Positions 37,056 through 47,000 of a DNA stretch of 64,000 nt are shown here, one piece after another; the stretch's first letter is position 1, and each line of letters opens with the position of its first letter. The stretch is from Xanthostigma xanthostigma (lineage: Eukaryota; Arthropoda; Insecta; Raphidioptera; Raphidiidae), in contig OY754469.1 in the NCBI GenBank assembly GCA_963575645.1, positions 49,682,753 to 49,746,752 on the forward strand. The letters are read 5' to 3'. The notes beneath the pieces were generated by a model. That model saw nothing but the letters and a program-made list of their open reading frames with translations. It was not told where the DNA came from and made no database searches. A program made the translations under genes and the position numbers.

Positions 37056-37589
37056 TAGTGATGTGCCGGATATCCGTATCCGTATCCGCGGATATTCGAG
37101 GGAGAAGAAAGATCCGTATCCGTATCCGTTAGTGTTTGGCGGATCTTTTACCTTATTAATTTTCAATTCATAGATGAAATTTTATATATATAGGTGATTA
37201 GGTAATAAAGAAAAACTGTTAAATTCCATTCAGATTATTTTTTATTTCTTAAAACCGTATTTGGCACCTTTATATTGCAAAAATGTATCGTAGTGAGTAC
37301 CATACCATTAGTACATAACTCAAAGGTACTAAAAAACTATCTTTATAATGAGATATTACACATCGATCTTTGGAAAGAGACAATCTGTTATGAGAGTTAA
37401 CTCTTAAAGAGGTCAATAACTTTTTCCCATAACAGATAGTCTCTTTCCAAAGGTCGATGTGCAAAATTTACAACCGCGTACTCTAAGAAAGTTAAGATCC
37501 GTATCCGTATCCGCGGATCTTGAAACCAAATATCCGTATTCAAGTCCGTATCCGCGGATATACATTTTTAACGATCCGGCACATCACTA
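37056..37589. mobile_element. hAT MITE family G, copy 1
   Basis: 534 bp with inverted ends TAGTGATGTGCCGG, flanked by an exact 8-bp duplication TACGATAC (37048-37055 and 37590-37597), the hAT signature. Subterminal arrays of CCGTATCCG/CGCGGAT motifs at both ends could bind transposase. A central ~50-bp hairpin starts and ends GCACATCGA(T/C)CTTTGG. It carries no transposase. Other copies are at 41742, 52946 and 59233. Confidence 0.88.
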
Positions 37590-37711
37590 TACGATACTAA
37601 GAAACAATTAGTATAGTACAAATTGAAATATTTAAGTATTTATAAATATATAGAAAATAAAATGTTTTTTAATTAAGGAAAATCGTAGGATTGTGAACAA
37701 AAAAAATTAGA

Positions 37712-37717
37712 TTTATT
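37712..37717 (-). promoter_or_regulatory. AATAAA polyadenylation signal
   Basis: About 50 bases downstream of the stop of the intronless gene and followed by a T-rich stretch, as expected of a working 3' end. Confidence 0.55.
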
Positions 37718-37764
37718 TAATCTTGCCTTTTTTCTTATTAATATAATCACGTTAGACACGATAT

Positions 37765-38871
37765 TCATCTTAAAGCTATAGAATATTTTCCGCGCCTATA
37801 ATATCTCTCATATCTATCAATTGCATCCTCAGGGAGTGATTCCATGAACAGATCAATTCCTGCTTTATTGTGTCCCAATTTGCTGTTCGAAATCAGCGAT
37901 AGAAAAAAGCAATTATTTCTTGGATCGCCATCATAAATCGTATCATCATGAACTGCATTCAAAAACATTGGCGTATTGCAAAAATCTTGTAACACTTGTC
38001 TATATAAATTTCGAGGATTGTCATCAATTTTTTCACCTGTCAATATTAAAATAATTGTTTCCAAGTCTTCATAGCTGCTATATCCAATGTGATCGGGAAA
38101 TAGTTTAAATATACTTTCGTAGAACTGAAACACTCGCATGTCATCGCCTGATTGAAGCAGTCTTATGAAACTGTCAGGTTTTTTGAACACCGATACCAAC
38201 TTTCTGCGGCTGCCGTAGCGAATAATAATTTCTAAATCGGTATATTTATAATCTGATTTATTGATTGCATCGACAAGAGCACGCTTTTCCTCGAATGTAC
38301 AAGTTTTATATACAGACTCAAATGCACGAACCGCTTGGAAAGGTTGCAGAAAAAAGCTTGCAGGACTATAAGTGCAAATACGCTCCTTAACTTTCATTTT
38401 TAGTTGAAGCGTAACCGGATCAAAATCAATTCCGTATTCTTCTTCCAATATTTGTTTATCACATCTGTTCCACAATTCCAGTAATTCAGCTTCTTTAATG
38501 AAAGCATTATAGGCACACACAAGGAACTTTGACTCGCTGCTGAAGGAATCGTTGTTAATTATAAAATTGTCAATTGTTTTTTGAATTTCAAGTCTTCCAT
38601 AAATGTTCCAAACTAGCGGATCACCAAAATCCATTAATTCGTCTAAACCTAAAGTTTCATTAAAAAATGTCACCAGTTGGTCACGAAATATTTTTGTTAA
38701 AAATTTTACATCTTGATGTAGTTTAGGTGGTAACTTCAAGCTTTTTATTTCAGCGAAAATATTTCTCCTTCGTTGTTTTACCGCTTTTGAAGACCAAACT
38801 GTAGTTGCAATTTTTATTTTTGATAGCAACTGTAGCGACACCACTTTATTAAAATTTGCACTGGTATCCAT
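37765..38871 (-). CDS. Intronless gene of unknown function, 368 residues
   Basis: An uninterrupted frame from ATG at 38871 (MDTSANFNKVV...) to TGA at 37765-37767. A slightly longer reading to 38880 would need TTG as start, so the ATG is chosen. The protein is hydrophilic and rich in Leu, Lys, Asp and Glu, with no signal peptide or membrane helix; it looks all-helical (LQLLSKIKIA, LKLPPKLHQDV, FLVCAYNAFI, LLELWNRC), a likely cytoplasmic helical-repeat-like fold. An AATAAA follows the stop. It lies alone between the two divergent receptor genes and between hAT MITE copies. Absence of introns in such an intron-rich region suggests a retrocopy or a gene of mobile or horizontal origin. The pattern LKLPP...ELW faintly recalls uncharacterised multi-copy arthropod proteins, but I cannot place it in a family. 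Confidence 0.75.
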   Translation of the reverse strand: MDTSANFNKVVSLQLLSKIKIATTVWSSKAVKQRRRNIFAEIKSLKLPPKLHQDVKFLTKIFRDQLVTFFNETLGLDELMDFGDPLVWNIYGRLEIQKTIDNFIINNDSFSSESKFLVCAYNAFIKEAELLELWNRCDKQILEEEYGIDFDPVTLQLKMKVKERICTYSPASFFLQPFQAVRAFESVYKTCTFEEKRALVDAINKSDYKYTDLEIIIRYGSRRKLVSVFKKPDSFIRLLQSGDDMRVFQFYESIFKLFPDHIGYSSYEDLETIILILTGEKIDDNPRNLYRQVLQDFCNTPMFLNAVHDDTIYDGDPRNNCFFLSLISNSKLGHNKAGIDLFMESLPEDAIDRYERYYRRGKYSIALR

Positions 38872-38899
38872 TTCGCACAAAAATTATATCTAACTATTT

Positions 38900-39866
38900 A
38901 TATTTAAATTTTACTACAAATATATTATGTACGCATGTATACGAAGACACGTAGTGGGCGTTCACATTTTTTAATTAATGAAATTAGAATGTTACACGTA
39001 TTTTCTATGGAAATATATTTTAACTGTAGGCTGCACAATCAACACAAACTTTCTTCACCCCGATCCCATGAATGACGCATGAGGACAGTGACAATCTTAC
39101 CAACCTGGAGTCAAAAAATATACTAGATTGTTTTTAATTTTTAAAGAAGTTTTTAAAGAAAGAACACATCGCTACAATTTAGATCATTTTATCACGTAAA
39201 AGTCAAATATACAATACCGAAATACTTGAAATATTCTAGCCTAATCTCAGTATTAAATATGAACTGAGAAAAGAAGACATGAAACTGTTTGACGATTGGC
39301 AACCCTGATTCGAAAAGTATTGTGGCCATAACCCATGAAGCCTAGACTATGGAGGGTGTCCATAGCCTAGACCCAGAAGACCTGGCTCGAGCGCAGCCAC
39401 GCGGACGCCTGTGATCGATTACTGGTCGTAGCAATTACCTCTTTTGTTTTTATAATTGCAATTAACTTTATTTATTTATATTTTTTTATTTTTGGAATTG
39501 CAAATCACTTGATTATTTTTTTTTTATACCGACTCATTTATCAAAACTTTTATTGTTTCCCGTTAACATAGAGTCTTGTTTGGCGCGAAAGAAAGTTGCA
39601 TAGCACAAGTAAAGAAAAAAATCGGAAAATCATAAATATCTGATTATATATATGTAGAATTATTACATCACAAATTTAATTTTTTTTGAAATAACGGTGC
39701 GGAACACTCAGTTCTACTCGTACTTGTCCGTCTTTTTTTAGTATTATTGACTGTTCTCTCTTTTATGATATAAAAAATGAGTTTATATATAAATAAACAC
39801 GTGGGTCATTTAAAAATCCTGCGTAGGTCAGTGTCTAACCCGCGTGTCATAGGTTTACCATCACTG
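38900..39866. other. No gene identified
   Basis: AT-rich flank upstream of the intronless gene. A TATAAATAG (38894-38902, minus) is too near the ATG to serve as its TATA box with a normal leader. Confidence 0.4.
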
Positions 39867-39874
39867 TTCTAAGG

Positions 39875-40215
39875 CAGGGGTCGGCAACCTTTTGAGACGG
39901 AAGAGCCAAAAGTTACAACTTACAAAATTTCCCAGTTTTTAAAGAGCCACTAAACATTTACGTTTCAGTATTATAATATTTGCTGATATATAGGTACCTA
40001 TAATATATAATATACCCGAGGACGACACGTCGCGACGGGGGCGGTGCGTGTGAAATGGCTGGAAGATAGACATGGTACTCTATCATGGATCGATTGGACG
40101 ATTTTTAATGGGTTTATATAATAAAATAATTATTTTTTGCGTATGGAACTGGAGAGCCACAACTTTACATCAAAAGAGCCGCAGCGGCTCGCGAGCCGCA
40201 GGTTGCCGTCCCCTG
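39875..40215. mobile_element. hAT MITE (CAGGGG(T/A)CGGCAACC ends)
   Basis: 341 bp with 15-bp inverted ends differing at one base, flanked by TTCTAAGG / TTCTAGGG, an 8-bp duplication with one change. Internal AGAGCCA / GAGAGCCACAA motifs fit non-autonomous hAT elements. Confidence 0.8.
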
Positions 40216-40734
40216 TTCTAGGGGATAGTGGAAATAGTATTTAATTACTACTTTTGTCATGTGATCACAAAAATTCTTGACATTTAAATATACAGCTGCT
40301 ATCCTTTTGCAATATCTTTCTTATACGATTATTGAAAAAAGAAAAGAGACATGTTTTATATTGTTTCTGTAACACAAAACCCTTCAACTTATAAGATGTC
40401 CACATTTCCTTTTACCAGAGGACGTCTGCTTGTTCATATGACTGATGTCATATGACGACATGGGGGTTTTACACGATAGGGGTTTTAATTCTCCATAGCT
40501 TTCGTGTTTTTATGCCACCACGGAAATATGCAAAGTTCAAACTGTGAATTTAGCACATAACTAGTGATAATGATAACCAATAAGAATTGTTATCTGATCT
40601 ATATCGAAAATTGTAGTCCAAGTGCTATTGAACTTTTTGGTAGCTGATTTAGGCATGGAAGTAACATTCTTTTATAACGAAAATGACATTTTACATCACC
40701 CAGTCGTTTTTAGGGGTAATCTACCCTGTAACAA

Positions 40735-40882
40735 TTATTATTATTTTATTCAACATATTTATTAACGTAAGTTTGTAACATAAATATTATTTAATTCAAC
40801 ACATTTATTAATTTAAGTTTTTAACATGAACACTATACTTCCTAGTTCATACGCTCCGTTGCCATCTTGCCTCTGTTAAAGG
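40735..40882. repeat. Dispersed repeat D, copy 2
   Basis: Nearly identical to 11897-12050. It is bordered on both sides by GGGGTAAT(C/T)(T/A)ACCC, suggesting insertion into the neighbouring AAGGGCGT element. Confidence 0.65.
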
Positions 40883-41113
40883 GGTAATTACCCCTTCCCC
40901 AGGATCATAATTATAAAAAATAAAACTGAAAATAAAACGAATACCTGGCTAAAAAATAAAATATAGAAATATATCTCAAAAAAAATTGTAAAATTGGTTT
41001 GAGAATTAATATTTTGCTTGACACCTTCCTTCGTGAGTATTCTTGTGTGATATTAATATAACTTTAAAAAATGCTTTACCCCTCCCCAGAAAAAAATATC
41101 GACGCCCTTGAGC
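40883..41113. repeat. AAGGGCGT-ended MITE, copy 1
   Basis: Inverse of 56990-57254: shared GACACCTTCCTTCGTGAGTA, ATATCACAC and CCCCTTCCCCAGGATCAT. The end CGACGCCCTTG matches the CAAGGGCGTAGA tip of the other copy. Confidence 0.65.
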
Positions 41114-41741
41114 ATTGGAAGGATTAATTTTATTTACACGTTAGTTTTGAAAAAGATGTCAGTAATGAAATAAAAATGAAATACAATGCTAATAATAAAT
41201 CGGTTGTTTTTATTCATTAAAAAAAGCAGCTATGAACCGATATTAAAAATTTTAGAACAGCATGTATTTCAACTATTTGTATCGATTCTCAAAATTTCAA
41301 CATATTGACAGTTTTTTTTTGTAAAGATCCTATTTTCGTCGAATTATATTTTGAGAATTGAGCCCCCAACAAGTGACACGCAATGCGCACCGTCACAATA
41401 TTGCAACGTGTCACTGATTCCAACAAATAAAATTGTATATAAATATTTTATACCTATGTATACCTACATAATATATCATTTATATACTAGATACATGATT
41501 GCAACAACCGTAGCTGTACAGTAGCGAGAAAAAAATTAGTGTTTCCATTTTCATTTCTGAATCAGTTTTGATTTGTAATATTAGAATTTTAACCGGGAAT
41601 CGAACACATGCTCCGCGGCTACCTGTCTCATCGGCGATGGTAATAAAATTTAAAGAAGTTGATTAGCAAAATAGCGACAATAAGCCCATAATGAGACTTA
41701 AAAAACCAAGCATCTCTATCAGTCGCTTGTATCGAAATGAT

Positions 41742-42201
41742 TTTACGGATCTTTTACCTTATTAATTTTCAATTCATAGATGAAATTTTATATATATAGA
41801 TGATTAGGTAATAATGAAAAACTGTTAAATTTCATTCAGATTATTTTTTATTTTTTAAAATCGTATTTAGCACCTTTATATTGCAAACATATATCGTAGT
41901 GAGTACCATACCAATAGTACATAACTTAAAGGTACTAAAAAACTATCTTTATAATGAGATATTCCACATCGATCTTTGGAAAGAGACAATCTGTTATGAG
42001 AGTTAACTCTTAAAGAGGTCAATAACTTTTTCCCATAACAGATAGTCTCTTTCCAAAGGTCGATGTGCAATATTTACCGTTGCGTACTCTAAGAAATTTA
42101 AGATCCGTACCCGTATCCGTATCCGCGGATCTTAAAACCAAATATCCGTATTCAGATCCGTATCCGCGGATATACATTTTTAACGATCCGGCACATCACT
42201 A
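41742..42201. mobile_element. hAT MITE family G, copy 2 (left end missing)
   Basis: Matches copy 1 from ACGGATCTTTTACC rightward, including the central hairpin and the right end CCGGCACATCACTA. The left terminus and its CCGTATCC array are lost, so no duplication can be checked. Confidence 0.8.
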
Positions 42202-42689
42202 ATTATAATTCTTCCAGCAAATTATATAATTGCCTTATAAATATTGCAGTCAGTAAGATTTCTTACTTTTAAAACCAACCTTCTATTCATTCAATTTTAT
42301 TGTTAATATATCTGTGCATGTAATTATAAAATACAAAAATAAAATCTGACATTAAATGTAATTGTAACAATTATCTAATAAACTATTCTGAATAGAAATC
42401 ATTGTACTTAAATAAAAATAAATTAAGGGCCCCAATCGAAGCGTATAAACATCAATATGACACGAAATCTGGCATATAAAAAATGATAACGACTTTTCCA
42501 GGCTGCCAATCGAAGCATTCAACATGATTCGAAATAAATGTTATCAAAATCGGTTCAGTCAGTTTTATGTTTAAGCAAAAAGACTGTTAAAAAGTGTTTT
42601 TATGATACATTGAAAAATCTTTTTCGGGTCTACTTTGTTAAATATCTCTATATTTAATATTCTGAAGAAGTCGGTCGTGTGGATCTCAA

Positions 42690-42950
42690 AGACCCACCGC
42701 ACGGCTTGTTTTGGGGCTTGGAGCGGCGCTAGCATTAAATCCGACCCTGGATATCGACGGAACCAACCGTTGTTCATCTGTTTCCACGACGCACGCACAG
42801 ATCGCGTCGCTGTGTAGGTCGTCGCGCGCTTCTCTGTCGACGCCTGCGCTTCGCCGTCGCGGCGCGTTCCTTTGGGAAGCTGTCATCAGAGTGGTAGCTT
42901 CGACGCTCCCTCACACTGCTTCGCATCAGTGTGACACAACCTCATTATTA
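42690..42950. other. CpG-rich block upstream of Lcch3
   Basis: The most GC-rich stretch near Lcch3 and open in frames on both strands (CGTCGCGCGCTTCTCTGTCG region). It ends with CACAATAAAACG. It could be a regulatory island, a 5' exon, or an LTR or gene relic; I cannot decide. No recognisable protein domain. Confidence 0.35.
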
Positions 42951-44025
42951 TTATTATTTTATAAACACAATAAAACGTAACTTATTCCCGCGAATAAAAC
43001 GGTGTGACTACTTTATAAATATTTGAATAATAATTGTATCGAATCGTTAGGCTAATTTTTTAATTGGTTTAATTATCAGTTGTGTATAATGATCGATGTT
43101 TAACCTTGATTGGAATATAGTTCATGAAAAAGTAGGTCAAATATGTAATCATTATTATCGCTTCTGCTTTTTAAAATTTTATTTCCTTAAATTTCAAGAA
43201 AATACAATTAACTTCCTAGCAAATTTTAAATACCGTAACGAAAAAAGTTACAGAGTGAATATAAATATTATTAAAAAATAACCTATTTTCTCACAAAAAA
43301 TTTAAACTTAAACGTGTTAATTTTTTGTAAAATGTTGATTATTTATTTATCAAAAAAGTAATACAAACTTTAAATAAAGTGTACAACAGATTTTTTTTAT
43401 CATTTATTTGTTTTTAGGAAACTAGCGCCAACTGTAGTTTACAATTTTTGAGATTTAGTATACCTAGGCTATTTTTTTTTATTCTTATTTATATTTGTAA
43501 AAATATCCACATTATGGTTCGCGTCATAAAAGAGTTATTTCTGAACGCGAAAATTGACAAATAAATTATATTCAAATGTTTCCCGCAAAACTAGTTTTTG
43601 TTGTTTTTTTTATTTTATGATTCTAAATATCTTAATCTAAATTAACCATCTTTTTAATTTTATCCTTAGTAAATTTGCGACGATTTTTTTTTTAATTTTA
43701 CTTTTTCCAAAAAAAATCTTATTCCAAAGGGTATATTAACGCCTTATTTATTTATGTATTTTTGATAGTGTTTGGCGAATTTTTATAGTGTTTCATTAGT
43801 GTTTTACAATTTTTTTGCTTATTTGAAAAATAACCAGATAGTGTAAATAGCGAATCCTAGAATGCGTCGGCATTTGAAATGAAACCGCTATACTGACAGT
43901 TGTCCCGAGACAACCAGCATCGTCGAACCGATTGTACAGTGATCACAAGACAACCGGTACGAATGTCGTGTCCCAGGTCTTCACTGTTGTCGTCGGCAGT
44001 GTCCTTGCGACAAACGTGATAGCGG

Positions 44026-44099
44026 ATGATCAGGATGTGGCATGCTGGACGAGTTCTCTTGTTCAATCTTTATCTGATCATACTATGCATGCTGGCCGG
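44026..44099 (+). CDS. Lcch3: Lcch3 exon 1: signal peptide
   Basis: [12 protein letters not shown] then [13 protein letters not shown]: a basic start and a hydrophobic core. Donor GTAAGT; it ends two bases into a Gly codon completed by the first base of exon 2. Found by phase and content, not by length. Confidence 0.85.
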
Positions 44100-47000
44100 G
44101 TAAGTCGCTCATCGGTTTTTGGACTAGAAAACACACGAAAACTGTTAAATTTAATTTTTGAAGTTATACTTCTTTAACGCATTATAAAAAAAATATTAGA
44201 GTGAGTTTTTACGTTGTAAGTTCAAAATTAATAGAATGTAAAAAATTATTCACACCGGGAAAAGTTACTATACCTGACAAGCATTGTTTTTAATAGAACA
44301 TTTTTTTTTTGTTAAGGTAGTTTGGGAGCCGCAATCCCAAGTCAAATAAATGACTTTTTTTCCTCAAATAATTACCCAAATCATGCTATAATAATTAATA
44401 CAAATTCGCATAAAAATGTATTTGATTTAATTTAATGCAAATTATAATTAAATAATTATAGTAACGTAATTAATAAAATATTAATTGATTAGTACTCAGC
44501 TGTCACTAGTCACTGTCACTACAACAACAGAGATAGAGGTCACATGTCAGTATTAAAAAATTAATAAAACCAAAAGTACGTGGTAAATTATTCTGAAATT
44601 TTTGCAGTGTGTATTTCAGACATCGTTCTATCCGTTAAAAAGTTTTTTTTTTGTGGGGTCAAGTTTGTCAATTTTTTACAAACCCGCAATTTCCGGAGTT
44701 ATTGAACAAGAACACTCATAACGGCTCGTGTATTTTTGCATAGCTTTAATTAATTATATCTCTTAAACGATGTGGTAAAAAAATCTGATTCTTTTTCTGT
44801 ATGTGTCTTTAATTATAATTTTTTGAATAAATGTAGGGTCATGTTTAAGTCATTTGGCTACCAAACTACCTTAAATAAAATTTTCTATGAAGTAAAAAAA
44901 ATATTAATTAAAAATTAAACGGGTTATCAACTTTTTTATGTGAAAATTTCGTAGGTAGGAGTTGTCACCTTACAAAAAAAAACAAAGGAGTTACCCTAGT
45001 TACATAATCTGGCATGGTACTGGCTAGCACACCTGATACTTGACCGTATGATTCGGGTTTCAATGTCAACCATGTATATTTTTTTATTATTAATTTATTA
45101 TTCTTATAAAATTAAGGAACTCACAATTAATATTAATTTCAATCTGACAGCAATGGCAAATGTATTTAAGGATTTGAAACTTTAGTTGATATTGATTTTT
45201 ACCTGAATTATATTTAACATCTATCACAATTTGCAACTAAATATACAAATATTATAAATGCTATGAAACCAACGAAAATAATTGTTGGCACATTCCAGGA
45301 TAAATCACTATCACAACACATATTTTTTTACTGCAAATTTAATAACTAAAATCTTGACAATTACCTAAAATGCCGTTTCTATAATTCGTATTATAAACCA
45401 ACCACTGCCTGCTACAAATCGGACCACTAGAAACAACATTATTAACCCGAAAATCGTACAAATGAAAAAAAAATAGTTTTTAATTTGATATATATATTTG
45501 AATCTCACAGCAATGGTAAATAAATTTTGAGGATTTGAAAATCTAGTTGATATTGATTTTTACCTGAATTGGAATTAACATCTATCACAATATGCAGCTA
45601 AATATAAAAATAATAGAAATACAATAAAACCGACGAATGCAATGCTTGGCACATTCCAGGATAAATCACTATCACAACACATAATTTTTTACTGCAAATT
45701 TAATAACTAAAATCTTGACAATTACCTAAAATTCCGTTTCTATAATTCGTATTATAAACCAACCACTGCCTGCTACAAATCGGATCACTAGAAAAAACAT
45801 TGTTAACCCGGACATCGTACAAATGAAAAAAAAAATTTTATCCGAATTTGATATATATTGTTAGAATTTATTCATCCGAACATTTGTTAAGAAACTAAAA
45901 GTGTGTTTCTTAAATAATTAATTCTAGTATCTTTTTAAGAAAAAAAATCGGAAAGTTTTCAAATATTCAACATTTTTTAACTCTACAGAAACTCAGAAAG
46001 CAATAGTATCTAATAAATGAGATTACGAATACAGCCTGGAGTAACAGACTAACAACAAACGAATGTCGAAATCTTAAAAATTAAATGAATTTGTATTAAT
46101 TATATTATTCACCACTATTATTGTCGCCATTTTAAGACCTGTGTGGAGGATGAATGGGAAAATCTTTGCTCAATAAAACGGCAGCAACTAGGACGCTCAT
46201 GACGGTAATAGCAATCATCACAAGAATCGGATGCTCCAAACAGGCGTACTCATAATTGAAAATCATTTTTTTCCTTAGAAGTTAAAACACGTACTTGTCA
46301 ATTTTGGTCTTGAAACAATATAAAGGTTACCATAGAAACAGAGTCAATTAGTTTTCTTTGAAATATCAAAGTTCACTACAGTAGCTATGGAAAACATTTA
46401 ATTTCCGTATTTATTAAAATTTCATTTGACAAATGCTCATTTTCGGTGTGTGTTGCATTTTAAGTGGAACGATTTTCTGCAATGCATTAATGATTTCCAT
46501 CGCTACCAAATAAACAAAAGCCGCTTTCAATGTTACGTCTTAACTGTACCCAGCGCGTGATGAGTAATATTTTACGAATGTGACAATATCATAATGTATG
46601 AGTACAATGCCCTTGAACTTCTTACTTTTATCTAATTCTGGTCATGTGCGATCACTGTACAGTGAAGATAGCAACTATTAACAAAAATGGCCACGGTAAC
46701 CAACGTCGCTTGGAACAGCCTGTATATTATTTATTACTTTTTATGACACATACAAATTTTAATTTAACATTAGAGAGAGATCTTCAATAAATAAAATTAT
46801 CGACCATTTTTTCAAACTAATTAGAAACTAATTATTAATTAATTTTTATATTTTTGTAGATCAGTTCTGAAGAAAGTCCAAATCCGGATCGAAATATTAA
46901 ATTTATATATTTTTTGTTAATATACATATAATATGTCTGAAAAATTGATCAATAATTTTATTTATTGAAGAGTTCTAATCAAACGTTAATCAAAGATTTG

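Larger units (their letters stand above)
45145..45836. repeat. Tandem duplication, unit about 361 bp
   Basis: 45145-45475 and 45500-45836 align throughout (CTGACAGCAATGGCAAAT / CTCACAGCAATGGTAAAT to the end AATCGTACAAATGAAAAAAA). The offset between the equivalent ATGs is exactly 361. Each unit carries one 35-codon minus-strand frame. Confidence 0.9.

Noticed and set aside
37765..38880. Start of the intronless gene at 38880
   Set aside because: The codon there is TTG; the first ATG is at 38871.
42571..42980. GC-rich block as a host coding exon
   Set aside because: Frames are open on both strands, which follows from GC content; no recognisable product or phase-compatible splice site for either receptor.
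45983..46020. Possible second copy of Lcch3 exon 2 start (CAGAAACTCAGAAAGCAATA)
   Set aside because: Resembles CAGAACTCAGAAAACAATGG for about 20 bases, but no reading frame follows; probably chance or a relic too short to call.
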